Source: an uncultured Sneathia sp.
GTDB taxonomy: Bacteria > Fusobacteriota > Fusobacteriia > Fusobacteriales > Leptotrichiaceae
DNA length: 41,049 nt
Assembly (NCBI GenBank): GCA_902494065.1
Contig: CABURZ010000001.1
Location: 1-41,049 of the forward strand
Direction of reading: 5' to 3'
Part shown: in pieces, positions 8,509-17,298 of the stretch
Numbering within the stretch: the first letter of the stretch is position 1
How the letters are laid out: each line of letters starts with the position of its first letter
Translations under genes and position numbers: made by a program
The notes under the pieces: generated by a model
What the model was told of the DNA's origin: nothing
Seen by the model: only the letters and a program-made list of their open reading frames with translations
The model's database searches: none

Positions 8509-9591
8509 ATGAAAAGTAAATTTTATAACAATTTTTTAAATGCTAATTATAACGGAGAAAATATAGAAAAACTATTTTACAAGGATTTGGATAATTTTTT
8601 TAAAGCAATACTTACTTTTTATAGTCCAGAAAATGTAAAATTTAATTTTTCAGTATTAGATAACCTATTATCTTTTGATATCTTCAAAAAACAATCTATA
8701 AAGATTTATTCTGATTTACACAAAGAATTAAGAAAAAGAAAAGTTTTTTTATTAGAAAAAGATTTTAATACGCTTTTTTGTGAAAACATTACTTTACTGT
8801 ATGAATACATAAATACTTCAATAATCATAAAAAATAAAAAGAAAAAATCTTTTTATGTAGATTATACAGAAAATAACTTCCTATTAAAAAACACACATAA
8901 ACCTTTATTCGTTAGTGAAAATACAAAAAAATTTAAACTTAGCAATTTTGAAAAATATAACCCCTGTGAAAAATTTGAAAAAATTTTTGACAGTATATTA
9001 GGATTTAATAGTTATAGCTACATCTCCTTTATGAAAGATAAAAGAAAAAATATAAAATTGCAAAACTTTGATAACTTTTTCAGAGAAAAAGATATAACTA
9101 ACCATAACTACCAAATATTAAAAAGTAATATAAACTTTTTTATAAAAGGTAAAAAAGATATAGAATTTATAGATATTTATGTAGCTGATATTTTAAAAGA
9201 AGATTTTTTTTATCTTTTAAATATTATACGCATAATATTTAAGGGGAAAAAATATAGAATACGCATCAAAAAAACTTTTGATGAATTTAAAAAAATAACA
9301 AATAACAAAAAAATAAATATATTTTTATGTTATGAAAACACTAACATTTACCCTCTATGGTGGACAAATCAAAATAGATATATATTATCAATAAAAGATA
9401 TAAAAAATGATCTATTTCTTCTGTTTTTAAAAGATTTAGACAAAAAACTATTAAAATTAAAAACAACAAAAAATTTAACAAAAAAAGAATTAGAACATTT
9501 TTACAATACAAATTACTATGTTTCTAGGCGTGTAGATGCATTCATAAATTTTTTAGAGGAGGGAGGAAATGGATTTAATTGTGAGTTATAA
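8509..9591 (+). CDS. Unrecognised 360-residue lysine- and aromatic-rich protein
   Basis: I do not recognise a family. The protein is very rich in Lys, Asn, Phe and Tyr, with no signal peptide or membrane segment. A central region (about 150-290) has alternating hydrophobic segments (FIDIYVADIL, YLLNIIRIIF, INIFLCYENTNIYPLWW) suggesting an alpha/beta fold. There is no good ribosome binding site: TATACT at 8497-8502 lies only 6 bases before the ATG, so the mRNA may be leaderless or the start may be wrong. It overlaps the next small gene by 23 bases; together they look like a two-gene unit ending in the hairpin at 9793-9815. Confidence 0.65.
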   Translation: MKSKFYNNFLNANYNGENIEKLFYKDLDNFFKAILTFYSPENVKFNFSVLDNLLSFDIFKKQSIKIYSDLHKELRKRKVFLLEKDFNTLFCENITLLYEYINTSIIIKNKKKKSFYVDYTENNFLLKNTHKPLFVSENTKKFKLSNFEKYNPCEKFEKIFDSILGFNSYSYISFMKDKRKNIKLQNFDNFFREKDITNHNYQILKSNINFFIKGKKDIEFIDIYVADILKEDFFYLLNIIRIIFKGKKYRIRIKKTFDEFKKITNNKKINIFLCYENTNIYPLWWTNQNRYILSIKDIKNDLFLLFLKDLDKKLLKLKTTKNLTKKELEHFYNTNYYVSRRVDAFINFLEEGGNGFNCEL

Positions 9592-9781
9592 AAAGCCATA
9601 TAGTGATATAATAATTGATGTTATGAATGAATATTCACTATATGACGAAAATATCCTTTTAAAAAATGTGGAAAAAATAATCCCCATTTCAAAGCTACTT
9701 AAAGGAAAAAATAATAAAAAATTAACTCATATTTCTTATGAACTTAATAGTAATGGAATTAAGTTTAACCTAAACTTCTAA
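9569..9781 (+). CDS. Unrecognised 70-residue protein
   Basis: It begins MDLIVSYKKPYSDIIIDVMNE and ends NGIKFNLNF. The very strong ribosome binding site GAGGAGGGAGGAA lies directly before the ATG, which supports real translation although the gene is short. It overlaps the end of the preceding gene in another frame and is followed by a hairpin 11 bases after its stop. No motif is visible. It is likely a partner of the upstream protein. Confidence 0.6.
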   Translation: MDLIVSYKKPYSDIIIDVMNEYSLYDENILLKNVEKIIPISKLLKGKNNKKLTHISYELNSNGIKFNLNF

Positions 9782-9792
9782 AAGCAGAAAAC

Positions 9793-9820
9793 CTCTCAAT
9801 CATTTTGGTTGAGAGATTTT
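9793..9820 (+). terminator. Probable intrinsic terminator after the unknown gene pair
   Basis: CTCTCAA (9793-9799) pairs with TTGAGAG (9809-9815) around a 9-base loop, followed by ATTTTATT. The U tract is interrupted, so termination may be moderate. Confidence 0.6.
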
Positions 9821-9879
9821 ATTATACAGTATAATTTGTTTTTATTGAAAATTAAGGGCAATTATACCGTTGTTTTTAA

Positions 9880-10089
9880 AAGAGGGGGAAGTCATATTTA
9901 TTATTTGAAATATTTAAAAATTATTTATTAGAAAACAATGTAGATAAAAAACATATTATTGAAATTTCACTTGATCAAAGAAAAAATAAGAAGTACAGAA
10001 ATCCTGATACAATTCTTGATTTTATAGAAAATTCTATTGTAGATGAAAATATACATTATGTTTTTTTAGACGAAGTTCAGAAATATTAA
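9880..10089 (+). pseudogene. Fragment of a second AAA_14/DUF4143 ATPase
   Basis: One frame reads KRGKSYLLFEIFKNYLL, then KHIIEISLDQRKNKKYRNPD, and ends VFLDEVQKY before TAA at 10087-10089. This is the region from the Walker A (GKS kept) to the Walker B (FLDEVQ) of the same family as the gene at 3939-5233, but of a different subgroup. A TAA at 9877-9879 and a frame change precede it, and everything after the Walker B is gone. It has no plausible start and is a dead fragment in the gap between the unknown pair and the amidohydrolase. Confidence 0.75.
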
Positions 10090-10147
10090 ATTCATTACTA
10101 CACATAAAAAATTTACACAATTTACTTGACAAACCCTAAATCTATAT

Positions 10148-11308
10148 TTATTTCAAGTATTCTAAAACAACAGCTACCATTGCTTTTGCTGCAATCTCTA
10201 AACTTGTTTCATTTACATAAAATTTTGAATTGTGATGCGGATATTCTTTACCTTTTTCTTTTGCACCTACATAGAAAAAGCAACTTGGTTTAAGTTGTGC
10301 ATATCTTGCAAAGTCTTCAGATGGTGCTTGTGCCCCACAATCACTAATTTTAAGTCCAGCATTGCTTACAGCCTTAACCACTAATTCTGTAACTTCTGGA
10401 TCGTTGTATAAAACTGGATAATCAACAGTAAAACTATTTTCAACTTCCATATTAAATGTTTTAGCTATACCTTTAGAAATAGTATCAATTTCTGAAATTA
10501 TCTTATCCATAGTTTCATTAGACATTGCCCTTATATCTCCCTCAAGTTCTACCGATTCTTTAATAATATTCGATATTCCTTTTCCATCAAATGAACCTAC
10601 TGTAACTCCTCCATTTTCAAATGGACTTAATCTTCTTGAAACTATTGTTTGCAGTGCAACAACAAAATGAGAAGCTGCAACTATCGCATCGTTAGAAAGC
10701 TCTGGCATAGAAGCATGACCACCTTTACCCTTGAATTTTACAGTAAAATTAGATCTTCCTTGTTGAGTATCTCCTTTATGATAATACACACTGCCACTTT
10801 CCATAGATGTCATTATATGTATACCAAAAAAGTTATCTACATTATCTAATATCCCAGTTTCTATAATTCCTTTAGCTCCTCCTGGACTTTTTTCTTCAGC
10901 ATGTTGATGAATTAATACTATTTTACCTTTCAATTCATCTTTCATAGATATTAAAATATCGGCTAAAACTAAAAGATATGCTGTATGTACATCATGTCCA
11001 CATGCATGCATTACTCCCTCATTTTTAGAAGCAAACGTCAATCCAGTTTGTTCTTTTATAGGTAGTGCATCAAAATCTGCACGAAGTCCTATTATTTTAC
11101 CAGATTTACCTGTATCAATAGTTACTATAATACCATTTCCACCAACATTTGTTTTAATATCAACACCTTTATTTGCATAAAACTCTGCTATATAGTTAGC
11201 TGTATTATACTCCTTAAAGCTTTCTTCTGGATTTTCATGCAAATATCTTCTAATTTCTACCATTCTATTAAAATTTTCTTCAATTTTTTTAAATATTCTA
11301 TTTAACAT
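10148..11308 (-). CDS. M20D-family amidohydrolase (hippurate or N-acyl-amino-acid hydrolase type)
   Basis: 386-residue di-metal peptidase-family M20 subfamily D enzyme, expected to remove the acyl group from N-acyl amino acids or a related amide in the cytoplasm. Metal-site motifs are visible: GLRADFDALPI, MHACGHDVHTAYLL, HQHAEEKSPGGAKG and, at the C terminus, PHHNSKFYVNE. The dimerisation domain lies between about 180 and 290 (GKGGHASMPELSNDAIVA). The ATG at 11306-11308 has TGAGGTG at 11312-11318. It is a single-gene unit transcribed away from the AlbA_2 gene. The exact substrate is not deducible. Confidence 0.9.
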   Translation of the reverse strand: MLNRIFKKIEENFNRMVEIRRYLHENPEESFKEYNTANYIAEFYANKGVDIKTNVGGNGIIVTIDTGKSGKIIGLRADFDALPIKEQTGLTFASKNEGVMHACGHDVHTAYLLVLADILISMKDELKGKIVLIHQHAEEKSPGGAKGIIETGILDNVDNFFGIHIMTSMESGSVYYHKGDTQQGRSNFTVKFKGKGGHASMPELSNDAIVAASHFVVALQTIVSRRLSPFENGGVTVGSFDGKGISNIIKESVELEGDIRAMSNETMDKIISEIDTISKGIAKTFNMEVENSFTVDYPVLYNDPEVTELVVKAVSNAGLKISDCGAQAPSEDFARYAQLKPSCFFYVGAKEKGKEYPHHNSKFYVNETSLEIAAKAMVAVVLEYLK

Positions 11309-11365
11309 ATCTCACCTCAATTACATTATATGAGTTATTTATTTTTTTGTAAATGCTGTCGCAAT

Positions 11366-11408
11366 AAATGTCGGCATACTTTACAAAATGTCGGTATTGA
11401 AGTCTAAT
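11366..11408 (+). promoter_or_regulatory. Predicted promoter with twin 12-bp repeats before the AlbA_2 gene
   Basis: TTTACA (11380-11385) and TCTAAT (11403-11408) are 17 bases apart. AAATGTCGGCAT (11366-11377) and AAATGTCGGTAT (11386-11397) are direct repeats starting exactly 20 bases apart, one upstream of the -35 and one inside the spacer, the geometry of a repressor site. A third copy (AAATGTCGGTAT) occurs at 12540-12551 in the linker of the gene itself. Confidence 0.5.
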
Positions 11409-11425
11409 AAATTAGAGGTGATTTT

Positions 11426-12752
11426 ATGGCTAAATATATAGAATCAGAATTATTAGAATTAAAAGAAAAATACACAGATTCTATCACTAAAGAAATTGTT
11501 TCATTTTTAAATACAAACGGTGGTACTATATTAATAGGAGTAAACGATAATGGTACAGTTGTGGGTGTCCAAAAAATAGATGAAACTCTAAGAAAGATTT
11601 CTGATATAATAACAACACAAATAGAACCTAATCCACAAGATGAAATTACTTCAGAAATAAAGTTTGACAAAGGCAAAACTATAATAGCAATAAATATTAA
11701 AAAGGGGACAAAAAATATTTATTGTCAGAAAAAATATGGTTTTTCTTCTCGTGGTTGTAGTATAAGAATAGGAACTATTTGTAAAGAAATGACATTAGAC
11801 CAAATAAAAATTAGATATGAAAAAAACTTCATAGACAACGACTTAATTTTACAAAAGAAATCAAATTTAGTAGATTTATCATTCAGAGAATTAAAAATAT
11901 ATTATAACGAAAAAGGGTATCATATAAATAACAACTCTTTTGAAGCTAATTTAAACTTAAAAACTTCAGATGGTAGTTACAATTTATTAGCAGAATTATT
12001 AGCTGATTATAATAATATACCATTTATTTTTGTAAAATTTTTAGGAAAAGATAAATCTTGTATATCAGAGATAAACAACTACGGATACAACTGTATTTTA
12101 ACTACATATAACAAAACTAAAACAAGACTTCAATCAGAAAATATTTGTATAAGCGATACGACTACACGTCCTAGAAAAGATACCTATTTATTTGATTATA
12201 ACTGTGTAAATGAAGCTTTAATAAATGCACTTGTACATAATGACTGGACAATAACAGAACCTCAAGTATCTATGTTTAGTAATAGAATAGAAATACTTTC
12301 TCATGGAGGATTGCCTAAAGGCATTTCTAAAAAGCAATTTTTTGACGGCATAAGTAAACCTAGAAACACCATGTTAATGAGAGTTTTTTTGAATATAGGT
12401 ATTGCAGAACACACAAGACACGGTATACCAACTATTATAAAAAAATATGGAAAAAACTGTTTTGAAATAGATGATAATTATATTAAATGCACTATTCCTT
12501 TTGAAAAAAAGTATTAGAAAAAAATAAAAAAAGTGAAATAAATGTCGGTATAAACAACAATCTAAATAAAACAGAAAAAAAAGTAATAGATTATCTTATG
12601 CATAATTCTAAATATACAGCTAACAAACTAGCTAAAGAACTTTTTTTTATCAGAAAGAACCATAGAAAAAACTTTTAAATCTTCAAAAGATAAAAACTAC
12701 ATAAAACGAGCAGGTTCTAATCGTAATGGAAGTTGGATAATAATTAGATAAA
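11426..12752 (+). pseudogene. AlbA_2 (Schlafen-like) RecG-type regulator, two homopolymer frameshifts
   Basis: Proteins of this type have an N-terminal AlbA_2 domain (here FLNTNGGTILIGVNDNG), a central ATPase-like region related to the RecG C-terminus (NEALINALVHNDW, RIEILSHGGLP, GIPTIIKKYG) and a C-terminal winged helix; function is uncertain, probably DNA binding or regulation. The first 363 codons are intact to a stop at 12515-12517. One extra A in the A7 run at 12504-12510 would continue VLEKNKKSEINVGINNNLNK and on into KVIDYLMHNSKYTANKLAKEL. A second shift in the T8 run (12641-12648) is needed to read SERTIEKTFKSSKDKNYIKR and SNRNGSWIIIR to 12752. If real, the product is truncated and lacks its winged helix. 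GAGGTG precedes the ATG. Confidence 0.8.
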
Positions 12753-12803
12753 ATTTCTAATAAAATACTTAAATATTATATCAACTGTGTTTTATATTTT
12801 CTA

Positions 12804-12832
12804 TTCCAAAAATCTTAGTAATAGTGTATAAT
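12804..12832 (+). promoter_or_regulatory. Candidate nagB promoter
   Basis: A perfect TATAAT (12827-12832) lies 22 bases before the nagB ATG; 17 bases upstream is the weak -35 TTCCAA (12804-12809). The ribosome binding site AAAGG follows at about 12839-12843. No catabolite-type operator is evident. Confidence 0.45.
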
Positions 12833-12854
12833 AAATAGAAAGGTATGGTGAAAT

Positions 12855-13682
12855 ATGAGAGTAATAATTTTGAAAAACAAAGAAGAAATTGGAAAATGGA
12901 GTGCATATGTAATTGCTAAACGTATAAAAGAATTTAATCCAACAGAAGAAAAACCTTTTGTATTAGGTCTTCCTACTGGATCAACTCCACTTGTAACATA
13001 TAAAGAATTAATAAAATTAAATAAAGAGGGTCTTGTTTCATTCAAAAATGTTGTAACTTTTAATATGGACGAATATGTAGGCTTGGCACCAACACACGAA
13101 CAAAGTTATCACAAATTTATGTACGACAACTTCTTTAATCATATAGATATACAAAAGAAAAACATCAATATCTTAGACGGACTAGCAAAGGATTTAGATG
13201 CGGAATGCAAAAGATATGAAGATAAGATAAAAAGTTATGGAGGAATAAATTTTTTCTTAGGTGGTGTCGGAGAAGACGGTCATATCGCATTTAATGAGCC
13301 AGGTTCATCTCTTGCTTCACGTACAAGAGATAAAGAATTAACACAAGATACTATTTTAGTTAATTCAAGATTTTTTGATAATGACATAACTAAAGTCCCA
13401 ACACTGGCACTAACTGTTGGAGTTGGAACTATTATGGATAGTGAAGAAGTAATGATAATGGCTAATGGACATAAAAAATCTCTTGCCGTAAGACATGCAA
13501 TAGAAATGGGTGTTAATCATATGTGGACAGTTTCTATGTTACAAATGCACAAAAAAGCTATACTTGTAATTGATGAAGATGCTGCTCTTGATTTAAGACT
13601 TAAAACATACAAATACTTTAAAGACATAGAATCAAAAAATTTAGATTTAGATAACTTATATAAATCATTAGGAGGAAAATAA
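12855..13682 (+). CDS. nagB: Glucosamine-6-phosphate deaminase
   Basis: Converts glucosamine 6-phosphate to fructose 6-phosphate and ammonia, the step that feeds amino sugars into glycolysis. The 275-residue length fits hexameric NagB. Diagnostic segments are LGLPTGSTPLVTYKELI (phosphate loop), TFNMDEYVGL with catalytic Asp, GGVGEDGHIAFNEPGSSL with the His/Glu pair, and SRTRDKELT. The stop TAA shares its last base with the ATG of the next gene. There is no nagA nearby, so N-acetylglucosamine deacetylation must be encoded elsewhere or absent. Host mucin or glycan sugars are a likely source (inference). Confidence 0.96.
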   Translation: MRVIILKNKEEIGKWSAYVIAKRIKEFNPTEEKPFVLGLPTGSTPLVTYKELIKLNKEGLVSFKNVVTFNMDEYVGLAPTHEQSYHKFMYDNFFNHIDIQKKNINILDGLAKDLDAECKRYEDKIKSYGGINFFLGGVGEDGHIAFNEPGSSLASRTRDKELTQDTILVNSRFFDNDITKVPTLALTVGVGTIMDSEEVMIMANGHKKSLAVRHAIEMGVNHMWTVSMLQMHKKAILVIDEDAALDLRLKTYKYFKDIESKNLDLDNLYKSLGGK

Positions 13683-14194
13683 TGAAAAAACTTACATTTT
13701 TAATTTGTTCTATAATTTCTTTAAATGCTTTTGCATTAAATTATGTAGAATATTTAAATTCTGGACAATTTACTACCGATGCAAATATTGAAAAAGTTTT
13801 TAGTGATAAAGTTTCAGATAAAGCTAAAAGTTTAGGTGATGCTAGTGTAGAATTACAAGCAAATAATCCATACTTTAAGAGTTTTCTATTCACAACTAAA
13901 GATGGTAAATATGTTGGACTAACAATAGATACAAAAACTGGAAAAGAAGTTAATTTAAAAGATTTATTTGTAAAAGGATATGCAGGCCCTTTAAATGAAA
14001 TAATAAAGCAAAAATTAACACAAAATTTTGGATTAACTAATAATAAATTTAAAGGTGTTTCTACTTGGTTCCATCAAGAATTTTATTTAAATGACGGGGT
14101 TATAAATATAATATTAAATGACGTTACAAAAGTAGGAAATAAAAATGTAATTGTCCCTATATTCCCTATTGAATTGAAAGGTTTAATAAAATAA
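13682..14194 (+). CDS. Secreted DUF3298-like small protein
   Basis: 170 residues with a Sec signal peptide (KKLTFLICSIISLNAFA, cleavage near residue 18). The mature part has the pattern seen in DUF3298/RsiV-type extracellular domains: TIDTKTGKEVNLKDLFVKG, a central HQEFYLNDGVINIIL and a terminal IVPIFPIELKGL. It is short for that family and may represent only its C-terminal half. It overlaps nagB by one base and recJ starts one base after its stop, so it lies in a compact operon, but that tells little about function. Location is probably periplasmic. Confidence 0.75.
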   Translation: MKKLTFLICSIISLNAFALNYVEYLNSGQFTTDANIEKVFSDKVSDKAKSLGDASVELQANNPYFKSFLFTTKDGKYVGLTIDTKTGKEVNLKDLFVKGYAGPLNEIIKQKLTQNFGLTNNKFKGVSTWFHQEFYLNDGVINIILNDVTKVGNKNVIVPIFPIELKGLIK

Positions 14195-14195
14195 A

Positions 14196-16781
14196 ATGCA
14201 AAATACAAAGTGGAATTTAGTGGAAAAATCTTCAAAAATTTCTTCACTAAATATAGACAAAGATGTTTTAAACATTCTTGCATCAAGAGGTATTACTAAA
14301 AAAGAGGATATAATTAATTTTATACACCCTGATATAAAAAATTTAAGTAATCCTTGTCTTTTAGCTGACTTAGAAAAAGCTTGTGATAGAATACTTCTTG
14401 CAATAAAAAGAGATGAAAAAATTTGCATATATGGAGATTATGACGTGGACGGTATTACTTCCACGTCTATTCTATACTTAGCATTTAAAAAATTAGGAGC
14501 TAAATATGTTGATTTCTATATCCCCATACGTGATGAAGGTTATGGCTTAAATAATGAAGCTTTAGATAAAATAAAACAAAGTGGTACTGATTTAGTAATA
14601 ACAGTTGATTGTGGTATAACATCATATAAAGAAATAAATTATGCAAATTCTCTAGGACTTTGCACCATTATTACAGATCATCATAATTTACTAGATCCTG
14701 TTGTTCCAAATGCCTATGCAGTTGTCAATCCTAAAAGATTAGAAAACAAATATCCATTCAAAGAATTAGCTGGTGTTGGAACAGCTTTTATGGTTGTTTT
14801 AGAACTATTTAGAAAATGTAATATATATGATGAAGCTTTTTCATACATAGATTTAGTTGCCATAGGAACTATTGCAGATGTCGTTCCTCTTGTTAGTGAA
14901 AATAGAATAATAGTAAAATACGGCTTAGAAAAATTAAAAGAAACTAAAAATTTAGGATTAAAAATGCTTTTAGATAAAGTTTTTCCTAACAAATTTGATG
15001 AATTTTCAAGTGGGGATATAAGTTTTACTATCAGCCCAATTTTCAATGCTTCAGGAAGACTAAAAGATGCGAAATTAGTTGTATATCTTTTAATATCAAA
15101 TAATGAAAAAGAAATTCAAACTATTATAACAGAGCTTCTACTAAAAAATGATGAGCGTAAAGAAATACAAAATAATATTTTTGAACTTGCAAAAACCGAA
15201 GTGGAAAAATTTGCAAAAGATGACTATATTTTAGTTTCATCAAGTCCAAAGTATCATCATGGAGTTATAGGAATAGTAGCTGCAAAACTAGTAGATATAT
15301 ACTTTAAACCTTGCATAGTTTTAGAAGAAAAAACTGATGAGGGAATAGCAGTTGCTTCATGTAGAAGCATTCCTAATTTTGATATAACTCGTGCCTTACA
15401 ATATTGTGGTAATTTGCTATTAAAATTTGGTGGTCATACAGGTGCTGCTGGATTTACAATAGAAATTAAAAATATTAATACATTCAGAGAAAAGATAAAT
15501 GAATATGCCAAAAACATATTAAAAGAAGATGATTTTTACAAGACAATAGATATAGATCAGGTTATACCTATTCAAAAAATTTCATATGAATTTTTTAAAA
15601 CTTTGGAGCTACTAAAACCTTTTGGATTTGGTAATCCTACACCTACTTTTTTAACAAAAAATATCATAGTTGAAAATACAAAATTAATAGGTGCAAGTAA
15701 AAACCATTTAAGTTTTGATTTTTCACAAAAAGGATATTTAACAAGAGGTGCTGTTTGGTTTTCAAAAGCAAACTTACTAAACTCAATGAGCTCTAATATT
15801 TTTTATGATATTGTATTTAAAATAAATGTAAACTTATTTAAAGGCAAGTATTATACAAAAGTTTTAATAGATGATATGAAAGAATCTGTACTGGAAAAAG
15901 ACGATAAATTTTCATTTTTAAAATCTCTGTATGAAATGGCTTTCCCTATGAAGTCTGTATTTTATTCAACAAAAACACTAGATGTAAAAGATAATATTAC
16001 TATGGAATACACTACTTTTCAGGTCAATCTATATAACGGTAGAAATTTTGTAGGTAAATTAGATGATAATATATCAAGAACACTTATACAGCTTAAAAGT
16101 TTGTATAATTTTGATTTTAAAATAAAGATAGAAAAAGTAAATGTAATTGATGATGTAAATAATATAAATATACTAATTTCAAGAAACTATGAGCTTAAAT
16201 GTTACAAAAAAGATGATAAAAATATTTTTAATTTTATAAAATCCAAACTTTTAGGCAAGCTAGATTACGACTCAACAACAAAATTAGCTCTTTCTAGTCT
16301 ATTTAAAGATAATAAAAATATTCTGTTATCTAAAAAAAATATTAATACACCTCTTAGCTATAACATATTTTTGAATTTTGCTATATATAATTTTATACAT
16401 CATAATAATACTGCACTTTTATCAAACGATAAAAAACTTTTGAGAAATAAAATGCTAAGTTTTTATACCACAAAAGATGAAAATGCAAAATATGCAATAA
16501 TTGATAAAAATACATACAAAAATGAAATAGACTTTAGTAAATATGAAAAAATAATATTAATAGATGATAGTATTGATAATTTAGAAAGTTTTAAATCAAT
16601 TAAAAATATGGTAAACATTCCTACAAATGTAATAGAACTTAATAAAAATAATATACAAAAATATGGAGATAGTAATATTTGTACAAAATTTTTACCATTA
16701 AATGATAAATTAGAAATAAAAGAAAAATTAAAAAATAATGAAATTATCCTAGCAGATAATAGCATATATGAAATACTATAA
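14196..16781 (+). CDS. recJ: Single-strand-specific DNA exonuclease RecJ
   Basis: 5'-3' single-strand DNA exonuclease of recombination and base-excision repair, with an 861-residue product that is longer than the roughly 570 of E. coli because of a C-terminal extension. The DHH catalytic domain shows GDYDVDGITSTSI near residue 80, VDCGITS and ITDHHNLLDP near 160. The DHHA1 domain contains GGHTGAAGFTI near 411, followed by an OB-type segment with FGFGNPTP. The last 290 residues are Asn/Lys-rich and weakly conserved, as in other long Gram-positive and fusobacterial RecJ proteins. The ribosome binding site is weak and the gene probably relies on coupling to the upstream gene. The DHH and DHHA1 motifs needed for activity are present. 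Confidence 0.93.
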   Translation: MQNTKWNLVEKSSKISSLNIDKDVLNILASRGITKKEDIINFIHPDIKNLSNPCLLADLEKACDRILLAIKRDEKICIYGDYDVDGITSTSILYLAFKKLGAKYVDFYIPIRDEGYGLNNEALDKIKQSGTDLVITVDCGITSYKEINYANSLGLCTIITDHHNLLDPVVPNAYAVVNPKRLENKYPFKELAGVGTAFMVVLELFRKCNIYDEAFSYIDLVAIGTIADVVPLVSENRIIVKYGLEKLKETKNLGLKMLLDKVFPNKFDEFSSGDISFTISPIFNASGRLKDAKLVVYLLISNNEKEIQTIITELLLKNDERKEIQNNIFELAKTEVEKFAKDDYILVSSSPKYHHGVIGIVAAKLVDIYFKPCIVLEEKTDEGIAVASCRSIPNFDITRALQYCGNLLLKFGGHTGAAGFTIEIKNINTFREKINEYAKNILKEDDFYKTIDIDQVIPIQKISYEFFKTLELLKPFGFGNPTPTFLTKNIIVENTKLIGASKNHLSFDFSQKGYLTRGAVWFSKANLLNSMSSNIFYDIVFKINVNLFKGKYYTKVLIDDMKESVLEKDDKFSFLKSLYEMAFPMKSVFYSTKTLDVKDNITMEYTTFQVNLYNGRNFVGKLDDNISRTLIQLKSLYNFDFKIKIEKVNVIDDVNNINILISRNYELKCYKKDDKNIFNFIKSKLLGKLDYDSTTKLALSSLFKDNKNILLSKKNINTPLSYNIFLNFAIYNFIHHNNTALLSNDKKLLRNKMLSFYTTKDENAKYAIIDKNTYKNEIDFSKYEKIILIDDSIDNLESFKSIKNMVNIPTNVIELNKNNIQKYGDSNICTKFLPLNDKLEIKEKLKNNEIILADNSIYEIL

Positions 16782-16791
16782 GGAGGAAAAA

Positions 16792-17280
16792 ATGTCAGTT
16801 GGTATTTTTTATGGAACAACAACAGGTGTAACTGAAGAAGTTGCACAAATTCTTAACGATAAAATTGAAGGATCTGAACTTTTTGATGTAGCAAATGGTA
16901 TAGATGATATGGAAAATTTTGATTTTCTAATATTTTGTGCATCTACTTGGGGATTAGGCGATATACAAGATGATTGGATGGCTGTAATAGACGATCTTCC
17001 TAGTCTTAAAGGTAAAACTGTAGCTCTACTTGGTACAGGAGATGCTGTTGCTTTTGCGGACACTTTTGTAGATGGATTAAGACTTTTATATGACAAATCT
17101 AAAAAATCGGGTGCTACAATTGTAGGAATGGTTCCAACAGATGACTATGATTTTGTTGCATCTATAGCTATAGTTGATAATAAATTTTTAGGTTTACCTA
17201 TAGATCACATGAATGAACCTGAAAAAACTGAAGAAAGAATAGAAAATTGGTTAGAATCACTTCAAAAATACATACATTAA
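16792..17280 (+). CDS. Flavodoxin
   Basis: 162-residue FMN-binding electron carrier. The N-terminal FMN phosphate loop is GIFYGTTTGVTEEVA, the isoalloxazine loops contain ASTWGLGDIQDDW and LGTGDAVAFADTF, and the length fits a long-chain flavodoxin. AAGGAGG (16780-16786) sets the ATG at 16792; an in-frame ATG 24 bases upstream lies within recJ and lacks such a site. It probably serves low-potential electron transfer, for example to pyruvate:flavodoxin oxidoreductase or ribonucleotide reductase activation, but no partner gene is in the window. Confidence 0.93.
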   Translation: MSVGIFYGTTTGVTEEVAQILNDKIEGSELFDVANGIDDMENFDFLIFCASTWGLGDIQDDWMAVIDDLPSLKGKTVALLGTGDAVAFADTFVDGLRLLYDKSKKSGATIVGMVPTDDYDFVASIAIVDNKFLGLPIDHMNEPEKTEERIENWLESLQKYIH

Positions 17281-17298
17281 AAATTTAGAAAGGCAATT

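Noticed and set aside
11366..12551. CRISPR-like repeats (AAATGTCGG units)
   Set aside because: Only three short copies at irregular distance, one within coding sequence; no spacer array or cas gene. No CRISPR array was seen anywhere in the window.
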